The notes: a model not told the origin generated them from the sequence alone. A DNA stretch of 64,000 nucleotides from G965207335 sp965222825 (GCA_965222825.1 OZ244964.1:1116001-1180000); one strand, 5' to 3'. Counted from the first letter of the stretch, positions 26,506-36,436 are shown. A program made the numbers and translations.

Positions 26506-28398
26506 TTAGGTGGTCTTATTATACTTTATAAACTCATTAATATCCATACTACCTAAATCTTGCCCACCTCTTTTACGCACAGAGATTGTTTTATTTGCAA
26601 CTTCTTTATCGCCAATTACAACAATATATGGATATTGTTGCATAGAATGCTCGCGTATTTTAAATCCTATGTTCTCATTTCGCAAGTCATATTCTGCCCT
26701 AATAGCATTATTTTTTAATTTTTTAGCCAAATCTAGCACAAAATGCTCTTGTTTTTGTGAAATATTTACTATCATTACTTGAATAGGCGATAACCAAAAT
26801 GGATAAGCACCACCATAATGCTCTATTAAAATACCAATAAATCGCTCCATTGAGCCAATTATAGCTCTATGTAACATTACTGGGGTTTGTTTCGAGCTAT
26901 TGCTATCAATATAACTTGCACCTAATCTATCAGGCATAGAAAAATCTACTTGTAGTGTGCCACATTGCCACTGTCTGTCCAAGCAATCTTTTAATACAAA
27001 CTCAATTTTAGGTCCATAAAAAGCACCCTCACCTTGTTGTAACTCCCATTTTATGTTTTTAGCATTTAATGCTTGTGATAATGAGTTTTCTGCTTTATCC
27101 CAAATCTCATCAGAGCCAACTCTTTTATCAGGTCTAGTAGATAGTTTAATATCTATGTTTTCAAAACCAAAGTGCTTATAAACTTTGTAAGTTAGGTCAA
27201 TAAAATTACTAACTTCGTCTTGGATTTGTGCCTCAGTGCAAAAAATATGTCCATCATCTTGGGTAAAACTTCGTAATCTCATTAATCCGTGTAGTGTGCC
27301 TGATGGCTCATTTCTATGGCATAGGCCAAATTCTGCTAGTCTTATAGGAAGTTCTTTATAACTTTTTAAACTTTTATTATAAATTTGAATATGCCCAGGA
27401 CAATTCATTGGCTTAATAGCATAATCTCTATTTTCAGACTTAGTAGTAAACATAGTATCGCTAAATTTATCCCAATGCCCTGATTTTATCCATAAACTTT
27501 TATCAATAATTTGTGGAGTATAGACCTCCTTGTAATCATTGTCTTGGAAGGTTTTACGCATATATTGTTCTACTTGTTGATATAACACCCTACCATTATT
27601 GTGCCAAAAAATCATACCAGGTGCATCATCTTGGGTATGGAATAAGTTTTGTTTTTTACCAATTTTACGGTGGTCTCTCTTTTCTGCTTGGGCTATTTTA
27701 GCTAAATAGTCGTCCAACTCTTCTTTGGTATGCCAAGCAGTGCCATATATTCTTTGTAACATTTCATTATTAGAGTCTCCACGCCAATAAGCACCTGCTA
27801 ATTTTGTTAGTTTAAAAGCCTTTAACTTATTAGTATTAGCAATATGTGGACCACGACAAAGATCAATAAAATCACCCTGTTTGTATAAAGTTATTGTCTC
27901 ATTTTTTGGAATTGAGGCTATTATTTCTGCCTTATAATGCTCGCCTATATTTTTAAACAATTGCACTGCTTCGTTTCTGGCTATTTCTTGTTTGGACACT
28001 GCAATAGCTTGTTTAGCTATTTTATACATTTGCCTTTCTATTTTTTCTAAGTCATCTGCTTTGAAGCCATCTTTATAAAAAAAATCATAATAAAAACCGT
28101 TGTTAATAACAGGACCTATGGTAACTTGTGCTTTGGGATAAATTTTTTTCACTGCTTGGGCTAATAAATGTGCACAAGAATGTCTGATAATGTCTAGGGA
28201 ATCTTTATGTTTATTGGTAATAATTTCTAAACTACAATTATGATTGATTATATATGAAGTATCAACTTGTTTATTATCAACAATACCTGCTAAACTAATT
28301 TTTGATAAACTATTGCTAATATCAGAGGCAACACCTAATACTGATATTGGCTTATCATAAGTTTTTTTCTTGCCATCGGCTAAGGTAATAACAAACAT
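26506..28398 (-). CDS. thrS: Threonine-tRNA ligase
   Basis: Class IIa synthetase, 630 aa. N-terminal TGS domain (MFVITLADGKKKTYDKPIS), the editing domain with HSCAHLLAQAVKK, catalytic core with NCPGHIQIYNKSLKSY, FGLCHRNEPSGTLHGLMRLR motif 2, motif 3 (MLHRAIIGSMERFIGIL) and the anticodon-binding domain (LKNNAIRAEYDLRNENIGFKI). First gene of the thrS-infC-rpmI-rplT-pheST-ihfA operon, the standard gammaproteobacterial order. Confidence 0.98.
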   Translation of the reverse strand: MFVITLADGKKKTYDKPISVLGVASDISNSLSKISLAGIVDNKQVDTSYIINHNCSLEIITNKHKDSLDIIRHSCAHLLAQAVKKIYPKAQVTIGPVINNGFYYDFFYKDGFKADDLEKIERQMYKIAKQAIAVSKQEIARNEAVQLFKNIGEHYKAEIIASIPKNETITLYKQGDFIDLCRGPHIANTNKLKAFKLTKLAGAYWRGDSNNEMLQRIYGTAWHTKEELDDYLAKIAQAEKRDHRKIGKKQNLFHTQDDAPGMIFWHNNGRVLYQQVEQYMRKTFQDNDYKEVYTPQIIDKSLWIKSGHWDKFSDTMFTTKSENRDYAIKPMNCPGHIQIYNKSLKSYKELPIRLAEFGLCHRNEPSGTLHGLMRLRSFTQDDGHIFCTEAQIQDEVSNFIDLTYKVYKHFGFENIDIKLSTRPDKRVGSDEIWDKAENSLSQALNAKNIKWELQQGEGAFYGPKIEFVLKDCLDRQWQCGTLQVDFSMPDRLGASYIDSNSSKQTPVMLHRAIIGSMERFIGILIEHYGGAYPFWLSPIQVMIVNISQKQEHFVLDLAKKLKNNAIRAEYDLRNENIGFKIREHSMQQYPYIVVIGDKEVANKTISVRKRGGQDLGSMDINEFIKYNKTT

Positions 28399-28719
28399 TC
28401 AAATAAAATAAAAAAAAATGGGTTATTTTACCTTATGAGACCACTGCATAGGTAAAAGTGCGAAGAATCTATATGCGTAGCATTATTTTTTAGCCAATGT
28501 TGTTTTTTACATTGAATAATGTCCGCAATATCTTTGCTTGAGGCATTTATGGGCGTAGCCCTGCTTTTTAAGAGTGCTGTTTTTTGCACTAATAATACAG
28601 GTAATACGCCTTGTCTTGGCAATTTTTTTAACGAATATATGCGTAGCATTGCTTTTTAGAAATGTGCTTTTTCATTTTATAAGCAGGGGTATTTTTGGCT
28701 TTTTGACGAGTGCTTTTGT
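28399..28719. repeat. Intergenic region with repeat C copies (two)
   Basis: 320 nt between thrS and ctpA. It holds two partial repeat C copies: ATAGGTAAAAGTGCGAAGAA plus TCTATATGCGTAGCATT (28448-28483) and ATATATGCGTAGCATTGCTT plus TTTAG (28634-28660), both matching 54322-54370. GCGTAGCCCTGCTTTTTAAG sits between. The frame 28428-28649 reads through these repeats and has no family resemblance. AGAGCACCGCAT, also found at 54313, overlaps the ctpA stop region (28713-28724). Confidence 0.6.
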
Positions 28720-30078
28720 CTAATGCGGTGCTCTTTTTATATTCATTATTTTAAGTGCATTTATAGCCTGATTAATATAATAATCATTTTTAAGTCTTTT
28801 TATAGCACCTTTATCGCGTTGTTGTTTTTGCAAATTTTGTTTTTCTAAAAGAGTAGGACTAGAATTTTTTGCTATTGTTATGCTAACTTTATTAGTATTA
28901 ATAGTTTTTGTGGCGTCTATATGTCCTTTTAAGTCTTTTTCAGACTCAGAGAAATCATTAGTATTACCATCTTTTTTTAGTTCAAACTTTTCTAATTTAA
29001 TATCAGGCTCAATACCCTTGGCTTGAATTGAACGACCAGATGGGGTGTAATATCTTGCAGTAGTAATTTTTAAGGCATAGTCATTTCTTAGCGGTGTTAC
29101 GGTTTGCACTGAGCCTTTACCAAAAGACTTTTCACCAATGATAACCGCTCTTTTATTATCTTGTAATGCACCTGATACTATTTCTGATGCTGATGCTGAA
29201 CCACGATTTATTAACACTACAATAGGAGTTCCATTTAGCGTATCATCTGTTATTGAGTGATAGCGTATGCTAGAATTATCTGTTCTACCCTTGGTATAAA
29301 CTATTAATTTATTCTTACTCAAAAATAAATCAGAGATATGGACTGCACTATTTAATAAGCCACCAGGGTTATTCCTTATATCTATTATTAAACCTTTTAT
29401 TGGCATGTTATCATTATCCTTAGTGATATTATCCAAAGAATTTTTTAATAATTTTGCACTAGGGCTTTGAAAACTAGATATTCTAATATAGGCAATATCT
29501 TTTTCTATTAGATAACCCTTGACAGAAGTTATAGTAATAATATCTCGAACAATTTTTACCTTAAAAGGTTTAGCACCATCTCTTGATATAGTAATAGTAA
29601 CAGTAGTTCCCGGCTCACCTCTCATCATATCTACTGCATCTGATAAGTCCAAGCCTCTAACTGAGGTATCATCAATCTTAATAATTAAATCACCAGCATT
29701 TAAGCCGGCTTTATACGCTGGAGTATCATCAATAGGAGAGATAATTTTTACTAAGCTATTCTCCATAGTTATAACTATACCAAGCCCTCCAAATTTACCA
29801 GAACTATTTTCTAATAAGTCTTCTTTCTCTTTTGGCTCTAAATAACTAGAATGCGGATCTAGTTGTAGCATCATACCTTTTATAGCCTTATTAAACAGAT
29901 CTTTATGGCTAATTTCATCTACATAATTATATTTTATAGTGTTAAAAATACGGGTAAAATTTTCTAATTCTTGGAAAAAATTTAACCTACTAACTTCGGC
30001 ATTATCTTTTTTACTATCAGCTATAACACTATTAGATATGAGTAAAAATATTATTAAAATTTGCTTTATTGCAATCAT
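28720..30078 (-). CDS. Carboxy-terminal processing protease (S41 family)
   Basis: Periplasmic serine protease of the CtpA/Prc class, 452 aa. Signal peptide to about residue 20. PDZ domain around 95-170 (GLGIVITMENSLVKIISPI, PAYKAGLNAGDLIIKIDD). S41 catalytic core: the nucleophile motif GSASASE at 293-299 and the general-base Lys in GEKSFGKGSVQ, followed by YYTPSGRSIQAKGIEPDI. These proteins act in envelope quality control or peptidoglycan enzyme maturation. The last codons overlap a dispersed repeat segment, so the C-terminal tail may be repeat-derived. Divergent from the MlaC-like gene. Confidence 0.93.
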   Translation of the reverse strand: MIAIKQILIIFLLISNSVIADSKKDNAEVSRLNFFQELENFTRIFNTIKYNYVDEISHKDLFNKAIKGMMLQLDPHSSYLEPKEKEDLLENSSGKFGGLGIVITMENSLVKIISPIDDTPAYKAGLNAGDLIIKIDDTSVRGLDLSDAVDMMRGEPGTTVTITISRDGAKPFKVKIVRDIITITSVKGYLIEKDIAYIRISSFQSPSAKLLKNSLDNITKDNDNMPIKGLIIDIRNNPGGLLNSAVHISDLFLSKNKLIVYTKGRTDNSSIRYHSITDDTLNGTPIVVLINRGSASASEIVSGALQDNKRAVIIGEKSFGKGSVQTVTPLRNDYALKITTARYYTPSGRSIQAKGIEPDIKLEKFELKKDGNTNDFSESEKDLKGHIDATKTINTNKVSITIAKNSSPTLLEKQNLQKQQRDKGAIKRLKNDYYINQAINALKIMNIKRAPH

Positions 30079-30183
30079 TTTTTTATACTAATAAAATAAT
30101 ACTGTTAAATTATAAACTATTAAGTAAAAAATTAATTACATTTTATAAAAAACCTATTAAATTAAAAACAATTATTGAAAATT

Positions 30184-30192
30184 TGGTATAAT
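30184..30192 (+). promoter_or_regulatory. Extended -10 promoter
   Basis: TG-n-TATAAT at 30184-30192, giving a transcript start near 30199, about 24 nt before the ATG of the MlaC-like gene. It overlaps an in-frame TTG (30175) that I therefore reject as a start. No good -35 box; extended -10 promoters can work without one. Confidence 0.5.
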
Positions 30193-30222
30193 TTATACAA
30201 ACTTACTAACCAGTATAACAAA

Positions 30223-30762
30223 ATGAAACTAAAATCTTTTTTATTACTACTATTAATTTCAATTAATGTTTATGCCAATAATAATCCCCTAACACTATTA
30301 AAAAGTGTTCTATACGAAGTAAATTCTATAAACAAAGTTAGCCCTAGTGATGCTAGATATATAGTAAATAATAACTTATTGGCATTATTTGATATTGATT
30401 ATATGACTGATGATATATTAAGTGTAGCAAATATTAAAATCAATAAAGAACTAAGAGAAAATGTTAAGGCGTTTATAAGGCAAAACTTAGCAGATACCTT
30501 GTTTTATCAACTAAGAAACAAAGGACTACATAATTTTAAAATAAAATCAGCATTACCAATAGCATATAATACACTAAAAGTTAAAGTTAGAGTTAACTCA
30601 TCAAGTAGCCCATTTTCTATTAATATTAGTTTAATAATTCGTAGTTATGACGAATATTGGAGTATTGTTGATATTTTAATTGGTAATTCTAGTTTATTAA
30701 CTTATTATAAAAGAGCTTTATTAATTCAATTATATAAAAACGGTATAATTAGTAGGCAATAA
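30223..30762 (+). CDS. MlaC/Ttg2D-like periplasmic protein
   Basis: A 179-aa product from the ATG at 30223, the start that gives a proper signal peptide (KLKSFLLLLLISINVYA, cleavage before NNNP). The mature protein has the MlaC pattern: KSVLYEVNSIN, ARYIVNNNLLALFDIDYMT, a run of helices, and YDEYWSIVDILIGNSSLLTYYKRAL, matching the DxxWKIxDxxxxGxSL..YR motif. MlaC carries phospholipids between outer and inner membrane lipid-asymmetry complexes. No mla operon is nearby, so it is a lone gene here. Divergence makes the assignment moderate. An ArsR-like gene follows. Confidence 0.65.
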   Translation: MKLKSFLLLLLISINVYANNNPLTLLKSVLYEVNSINKVSPSDARYIVNNNLLALFDIDYMTDDILSVANIKINKELRENVKAFIRQNLADTLFYQLRNKGLHNFKIKSALPIAYNTLKVKVRVNSSSSPFSINISLIIRSYDEYWSIVDILIGNSSLLTYYKRALLIQLYKNGIISRQ

Positions 30763-30804
30763 AATAAAAAAAAACTATTAATAACCATATCTTATTAAAG
30801 AAAA

Positions 30805-31158
30805 ATGTTAGAAAAAGTGATAACAAATAACAAAGATTCTGCAATTAAACTGCATAATGGCGTAATTATCAATGATAATGAAATAGATAAGGCTAGTTAT
30901 ATGCTAAAAGCAATGTCTCATCCAATAAGATTAAAAATATTGTGTAGTCTTAAAGACCAAGAAATGTCAATACTAAAAATTATGGAATTAGTTGGCTCTT
31001 CGCAAAGCAATATTTCTCAGCATGTAGATATATTAAGAACAAAGAATATATTAGAATCAAGAAGGTTAGGTAATAAAATACTATGTAGAATAAAAGATAT
31101 TAGAATGTTAGAGTTAATATCACATATGCAGAGTATTTTTTGTGGAAGTAATAAATAA
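30805..31158 (+). CDS. ArsR-family HTH transcriptional regulator
   Basis: A 117-aa protein with the winged-helix of ArsR regulators: LKAMSHPIRLKILCSL, then MSILKIMELVGSSQSNISQHVDILRTKNILESRRLGNKILCRI. There is no obvious Cys metal-binding motif in the first helix, so metal sensing is not supported; other members respond to redox or sulphur signals. C-terminal FCGSNK contains a single Cys. No target operator was identified. Confidence 0.85.
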   Translation: MLEKVITNNKDSAIKLHNGVIINDNEIDKASYMLKAMSHPIRLKILCSLKDQEMSILKIMELVGSSQSNISQHVDILRTKNILESRRLGNKILCRIKDIRMLELISHMQSIFCGSNK

Positions 31159-31340
31159 TTTTTTTAAACACTTTTTAAAAATAGCATAATTCCAAAAATT
31201 AGTTTCAACTACTAATATATGCACAATTTGCGTAACTCTAATACTTTTTATTAAAAGTAAGTTCATAAAATCAAACAAAGTGTGCATTATAAGTTTTTTG
31301 TTGCTGTGAAATAAAATTAAAATATAAAATAGGAAATAGA

Positions 31341-33431
31341 ATGAATATAAAAACTAAAAGTTTTCAATTTGGAGACAAAACAATTACCTTAGAAACAGGT
31401 AGAATAGCAAAACAAGCAACAGCAGCAGTATTAGCAACCGTAGATAACACTCAAGTATTAGCAACCATAGTGGGTAAAAAAGAGCAAACCCCAGGTAAGG
31501 ATTTTTTCCCATTATCAGTTGACTATATTGAAAAAACTTATTCTGTTGGTAAAATTCCCGGAGGATTTTTAAAGAGAGAAGGACGACCAAGCGAAAAGGA
31601 AATTTTAACATCAAGGCTAATAGATAGACCTATTAGACCATTATTTGCTGATGGTTTTATGAACGATGTGCAAGTAGTTATTAGCGTTTTATCTGCTGAT
31701 AAAGATACTGACCCTGATATATTAGCACTAATAGCAACATCTGCTGCACTTAGCATCTCTGGTTTACCATTTACAGATATTGTTGGCACTGCTCGTGTTG
31801 GTTATAAAAACTCAGAATATATTCTTAACCCAAATATTTCAAAACTACTTGATTCTGAACTAGATATGATAGTAGCAGGCACAAAAGATGCTGTTATTAT
31901 GGTGGAGTCTGAGGCTAATCAGTTGAGTGAAGATATTATGTTGGGTGCTGTTATGTATGCCCATGAACAATTTCAAAGTGTAATTAGTGCTATTGATGAA
32001 TTTGCCAAAGAAGTAGCTACTCCAGCTATAGAATGGCAAGCGACACCTATAAATGAAGAACTATATAATAGTATTAAAACTAAATTTAGCACTGATATAG
32101 AAAATGCTTATACCATAGTAGAAAAAATGCCAAGATATAATGCTATTTCTGTTATTAAAGCACAGGCAGAGGAAGAGTTTGTAGATGAAGAAAAATCTAT
32201 AAATTCTGATACAGTGCTTAATTTAATTAAAAAACTAGAAAAATCCATAGTCCGTGCTAGAATATTAGCAGGTAATACCAGAATTGATGGTAGAGATAAC
32301 GAAACTGTGCGTAATTTAGTAATAGAAACAGGGATATTAAAAAATACTCATGGCTCAGCTTTATTTACCAGAGGCGAAACACAGGCATTAGTAGTTACCA
32401 CCTTAGGCGCTAAAAGAGATGCCCAATTAATTGAAACCTTAGCCAGTAAAGAAAGGGTTGAAGACTATTTTTTATTGCATTATAATTTCCCACCATATTG
32501 CGTTGGCGAGGTGGGTATGATGGGCTCAACTAAAAGACGAGAAATAGGACATGGACGATTAGCAAGAAGGGGAGTTAGTGCTTGTTTGCCTAATATTAAA
32601 GATTATCCATATACTATTCGTGTAGTATCAGAAATTACAGAATCTAATGGCTCTAGCTCTATGGCAAGTGTTTGTGGAACTAGTTTATCATTAATGGATG
32701 CTGGTGTGCCTATTAAAGCACCGATAGCAGGTATTGCTATGGGTTTAATAAAAGATGAAAATAGCGATAATTTTAAAGTCCTAACAGATATTTTAGGTGA
32801 TGAAGACCATTTAGGCGATATGGATTTTAAAGTAGCAGGCACTAGTGATGGTATTAATGCTCTACAAATGGATATTAAAATCAACGGCATTACCAAAGAG
32901 ATAATGGATATTGCACTAAAACAAGCAAAACAAGCAAGAATACATATTTTAGGAGAGATGAATAAGGTTATTTGTGAGCCAAATACCAGTAACAAAAACG
33001 CACCTAAAACTAAAACTATTACTATAAATAAAGACAAAATTCGTGACTTAATAGGCAAAGGTGGAGAAACAATTAAAGGCATTATTTCCAAAACAGGTGC
33101 TAGCGTTGATGTTGATGATAGTGGTGCGGTTAATATTTTTGCTAATAATGAAGACGATTTTAATAATGCCCTTACAATGGTAGAGGGTGTTACAGCATCT
33201 GCCGAGCTTAATAAAATTTACGATGGCACTATATCAAAAATAGTTGATTTTGGTGCTTTTATTACCATTTTGCCTAAGCAAGATGGCTTATTGCATATAT
33301 CTGAGATTGCCCATGAGAGAGTAGAAAAAATAACAGATTATCTAACAGAAGGTGATACTATAAAAGTTAAAGTAATAGGAATTGATAGAGGGCGTATTAA
33401 ATTATCCAAAAAAGTATTAATTGAACAATAA
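31341..33431 (+). CDS. pnp: Polyribonucleotide nucleotidyltransferase (PNPase)
   Basis: 3'-5' phosphorolytic exoribonuclease. 696 aa: two RNase PH domains (IPGGFLKREGRPSEKEIL in the first, GRDNETVRNLVIE and GTSLSLMDAGVPIKAPIAGIAMGL in the second), the KH domain with GKGGETIKGI, and the C-terminal S1 domain (YDGTISKIVDFGAFITILPKQDGLLHISEI). Length is typical. Start ATG at 31341 has a GGAAAT ribosome-binding region. In most Gammaproteobacteria rpsO lies directly upstream and truB before that; here truB is about 18 kb away and no rpsO is visible. glyA follows after 2 nt. Confidence 0.98.
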   Translation: MNIKTKSFQFGDKTITLETGRIAKQATAAVLATVDNTQVLATIVGKKEQTPGKDFFPLSVDYIEKTYSVGKIPGGFLKREGRPSEKEILTSRLIDRPIRPLFADGFMNDVQVVISVLSADKDTDPDILALIATSAALSISGLPFTDIVGTARVGYKNSEYILNPNISKLLDSELDMIVAGTKDAVIMVESEANQLSEDIMLGAVMYAHEQFQSVISAIDEFAKEVATPAIEWQATPINEELYNSIKTKFSTDIENAYTIVEKMPRYNAISVIKAQAEEEFVDEEKSINSDTVLNLIKKLEKSIVRARILAGNTRIDGRDNETVRNLVIETGILKNTHGSALFTRGETQALVVTTLGAKRDAQLIETLASKERVEDYFLLHYNFPPYCVGEVGMMGSTKRREIGHGRLARRGVSACLPNIKDYPYTIRVVSEITESNGSSSMASVCGTSLSLMDAGVPIKAPIAGIAMGLIKDENSDNFKVLTDILGDEDHLGDMDFKVAGTSDGINALQMDIKINGITKEIMDIALKQAKQARIHILGEMNKVICEPNTSNKNAPKTKTITINKDKIRDLIGKGGETIKGIISKTGASVDVDDSGAVNIFANNEDDFNNALTMVEGVTASAELNKIYDGTISKIVDFGAFITILPKQDGLLHISEIAHERVEKITDYLTEGDTIKVKVIGIDRGRIKLSKKVLIEQ

Positions 33432-33433
33432 TT

Positions 33434-34699
33434 ATGCTACAAAAAGCATTAAATTTAGCTACTATAGATAAAGATATTGCTGATGCTATTGCCAAAGAGG
33501 AGCTAAGGCAAGAGCAACATATAGAGTTAATAGCATCTGAGAATTATACCTCAGTTGCAATAATGGAAGCTCAAGGCTCTCAACTAACCAATAAATACGC
33601 TGAGGGTTATCCCGCTAAACGCTACTATGGTGGTTGTGAGCATGTGGATGTTATAGAGCAAATAGCTATTGATAGAGCAAAAATTCTATTTAAAGCTGAT
33701 TATGCTAATGTGCAACCGCATTCAGGCTCACAAGCTAATGCGGCAGTCTATCAAGCATTGCTTAACACTGGTGATACTGTGCTAGGTATGGCGCTAGCAG
33801 ATGGCGGGCATTTGACTCACGGTAGCAAAGTATCTTTTTCAGGTATAAATTATAATGCTCTGCAGTATGGTCTAAACACAAAAACGGGCGAGATTGATTA
33901 TAAACAAGTAGCAAGCTTAGCCAATAAACATAAGCCAAAAATGATTATTGCTGGATTTTCTGCTTATTCTAAAATTGTTAATTGGCAGATATTTAGAGAT
34001 ATTGCTGATGAAATTGGAGCGTATTTATTAGTTGATATGGCACATATTGCAGGTTTAGTAGCAGTAGATGAGTATCCATCGCCTGTTAATATTGCTGATG
34101 TAACTACAACTACTACTCACAAAACCCTAAGAGGACCAAGAGGTGGTTTAATCTTAGCCAAATTCAATAGTGAAATTGAGAAAAAACTTAATTCTGCTAT
34201 CTTCCCAGCCATCCAAGGCGGACCATTAATGCATGTTATTGCTGCTAAAGCTGTGGCTTTTAAAGAGGCTATGAGCGATGAATATAAAACTTATCAAAAA
34301 CAAGTAAAAGTAAATGCTAACACTATGGCTAATGTTTTTATAAATAGAGGTTTTGAGGTAGTATCAAACGGTACAGAAAATCACTTATTTTTGGTTAGTT
34401 TTATCAAGCAGGGCTTAACAGGTAAAGCGGTTGATAATGCCTTAAATATGGCTAATATAACCGTAAATATGAATGCGGTTCCTAATGACCCACACTCGCC
34501 TTTTATTACTAGCGGTATTCGTATTGGCACTCCAGCTATTACTACTAGGGGATTTGGCGTTGATAACTGTATAGAACTAGCTAATTGGATGTGTGATATT
34601 TGCGATGATTTAGACAATCAAAAAACTATTAACAAAATTAAGAAAAAAGTAATTAATATTTGCAATAAATACCCTGTTTATCAAACAAAAGTATTATGA
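33434..34699 (+). CDS. glyA: Serine hydroxymethyltransferase
   Basis: PLP enzyme that converts serine and tetrahydrofolate to glycine and 5,10-methylene-THF. 421 aa; ELIASENYTS at the start, YAEGYPAKRYYGGCEHVD, HGSKVSFSG, the PLP Lys in TTTHKTLRGPRGG (about K230), and the family's C-terminal end. Starts 2 nt after pnp and overlaps the ndh-like gene by 4 nt (ATGA), so the three are probably one operon. Confidence 0.98.
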   Translation: MLQKALNLATIDKDIADAIAKEELRQEQHIELIASENYTSVAIMEAQGSQLTNKYAEGYPAKRYYGGCEHVDVIEQIAIDRAKILFKADYANVQPHSGSQANAAVYQALLNTGDTVLGMALADGGHLTHGSKVSFSGINYNALQYGLNTKTGEIDYKQVASLANKHKPKMIIAGFSAYSKIVNWQIFRDIADEIGAYLLVDMAHIAGLVAVDEYPSPVNIADVTTTTTHKTLRGPRGGLILAKFNSEIEKKLNSAIFPAIQGGPLMHVIAAKAVAFKEAMSDEYKTYQKQVKVNANTMANVFINRGFEVVSNGTENHLFLVSFIKQGLTGKAVDNALNMANITVNMNAVPNDPHSPFITSGIRIGTPAITTRGFGVDNCIELANWMCDICDDLDNQKTINKIKKKVINICNKYPVYQTKVL

Positions 34700-36294
34700 G
34701 CAATAAAAAAACTAAAATTATTATAGTAGGTGCTGGTTTTGCTGGAGTATTTTTAGCAAAAAGTCTATTAAAACAATTTTCTAAAAAAGAACTAGCAACC
34801 ATAAATATTGAGTTAATTAATAACTATAACTATTTTGTATTTCAGCCGTTATTACCAGAAGTTAGTGCTGGTATTATTAATCCTCACGATGCTGTTAGTC
34901 CTCTTAGAATTCTACTACCAAAAATCAAGCATAGATTAGCAGTAGTAAAAGGTGTCAATAGAGATGATAAAACTATTCAAATTTTACAAGGCAAACACAA
35001 AAAAATATTTAATATAACCTATGATCATTTAATAATATCTTGTGGACAAATTAGCAGTTTATCACTGCCGGGGTTTAGTGAAAGTTTTGCTATGAAAAAT
35101 CTAAGTGATGCTTTTTTATTAAGAAACCAAGTATTAAAAAACTTAGAATTAGCCGATGTTACTAATAATATAGATGTAAAAGATAGCTCGCTGACATTTG
35201 TAGTAGCAGGTGGTGGATTTTCTGGGGTTGAGACCATAGGCGAGTTGCAAGATATGGTTATTAGGGCTATTAAATATTATCCTAATATTAAAAAACAAGA
35301 TATTAAATTTATTTTATTACAAAAAGATAATAGGATTCTTACCCAATTACCAGAATCATTGTCGCATTATGCACACAAAAAACTTACTAAAAGAGGCATA
35401 GATATTAGACTTAATATCGGTGTTAGTAGTATTGGCGATGGCTATTTAACAACTGATATGGGAGTGCGAATTAATACTAGAACAATAATTACCACAATAG
35501 GTAGCGCTGCAAATATGTTTGTTAAAAATAATTTTAAGTTAGAGAGAGGAAAAATTATTGTTAACGAATATATGCAAGTTGAAAATAGTGATAATATTTG
35601 GTCATTAGGTGATGCTACATTAGTTAAAATGATAGATAAAAAAGGTGTTGTAAAATACGCCCCACCAACGGCACAATTTGCAGTAGCAGAGGCAAAAGTT
35701 CTAGCAAAAAACATAAAGGCTGAATTATTTAATAAGCCCAAAAAAACCTTTTACTTTAAACCGTTAGGACAAATGGCATCATTAGGCTCATATCAAGGAG
35801 TTGTAGAGATTTTAGGTTTTAAATTATTCGGCTTATTGGCTTGGTTTATGTGGCGTGGTATTTATATTACTAAATTACCGGGAAAACTAACACAGCTTAG
35901 GGTTTTAATGAATTGGTTTTTTGATTATATATTCCCAAGAACTTTGGTGCAAATATCACCTGTTAAAAAACAAGATATTAAGCAAATAAACTTTTACAAA
36001 AATGATGTTATCTGTGAAATTGGAGACTTAATAACCGATTTTTCAATAATTTTATCAGGCAAGGTTTTATGTGAATTAGAGCATGAAAGTTTTACTCTAT
36101 CAACACAAGATTTTTTTGGCTACGAAATAAGTAATTATTATACTGCTTATAATATGCGTATTACTGCTTTAGAGGATACTGTAATTTTAAAAATGAATTG
36201 GAGAGAATTTTTAAAACTAAAACAAAATTTTAAATTATTTAATGACTTGTTAAATAATACCAAATTCCAAAAATCAACATCTAGCGGGGTGTAG
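34696..36294 (+). CDS. Type II NADH dehydrogenase-like oxidoreductase with C-terminal cNMP-binding-like domain
   Basis: 532 aa. Residues 1-420 are an NDH-2-like FAD/NAD(P) oxidoreductase: IIIVGAGFAGVFLAKSL (FAD), LPEVSAGIINPHDAV, FVVAGGGFSGVETIGEL (NAD), LPSLGDATLV-type WSLGDATLV, and the C-terminal membrane-binding segment typical of Ndh (FGLLAWFMWRGIYITKLPG). Residues about 430-525 form a separate domain with the cyclic-nucleotide-binding-like pattern VICEIGDLITDFSIILSGKV and DFFGYE, as in CAP-type effector domains. The fusion would put the dehydrogenase under ligand control; whether a nucleotide binds is unknown. The gene overlaps glyA by 4 nt, and its stop lies inside the tRNA-Pro gene. 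Confidence 0.85.
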   Translation: MSNKKTKIIIVGAGFAGVFLAKSLLKQFSKKELATINIELINNYNYFVFQPLLPEVSAGIINPHDAVSPLRILLPKIKHRLAVVKGVNRDDKTIQILQGKHKKIFNITYDHLIISCGQISSLSLPGFSESFAMKNLSDAFLLRNQVLKNLELADVTNNIDVKDSSLTFVVAGGGFSGVETIGELQDMVIRAIKYYPNIKKQDIKFILLQKDNRILTQLPESLSHYAHKKLTKRGIDIRLNIGVSSIGDGYLTTDMGVRINTRTIITTIGSAANMFVKNNFKLERGKIIVNEYMQVENSDNIWSLGDATLVKMIDKKGVVKYAPPTAQFAVAEAKVLAKNIKAELFNKPKKTFYFKPLGQMASLGSYQGVVEILGFKLFGLLAWFMWRGIYITKLPGKLTQLRVLMNWFFDYIFPRTLVQISPVKKQDIKQINFYKNDVICEIGDLITDFSIILSGKVLCELEHESFTLSTQDFFGYEISNYYTAYNMRITALEDTVILKMNWREFLKLKQNFKLFNDLLNNTKFQKSTSSGV

Positions 36295-36361
36295 CGCAGT
36301 CTGGTAGCGCACTTGACTGGGGGTCAAGTGGTCACAGGTTCAAATCCTGTCATCCCGACCA
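36285..36361 (+). tRNA. tRNA-Pro (GGG)
   Basis: 77 nt. Acceptor CGGGGTG/CATCCCG with one G-U pair, anticodon stem CTTGA/TCAAG around CTGGGGG (anticodon GGG), TTC arm and encoded CCA. The first 10 nt are also the last codons and stop (TAG at 36292-36294) of the upstream dehydrogenase gene. Confidence 0.95.
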
Positions 36362-36411
36362 ACATGTAAAATATCTCTGTATTAGTTAAAAAGTTTGTGA
36401 AGTTGTCATAA

Positions 36412-36436
36412 AAAGAATAGATAAAAATTATCATCT
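36412..36436. repeat. Short repeat A fragment
   Basis: AAAGAATAGATAAAAATT is identical to a segment of repeat A copy 3 near 57691-57715. Between tRNA-Pro and the small membrane protein gene. Confidence 0.4.

Noticed and set aside
28428..28649. 73-codon minus-strand ORF between thrS and ctpA
   Set aside because: Made entirely of dispersed repeat C copies; no domain or ribosome-binding site.
30175..30222. TTG start extending the MlaC-like protein by 16 codons
   Set aside because: It lies before and across the extended -10 promoter and would spoil the signal peptide; ATG 30223 is better.
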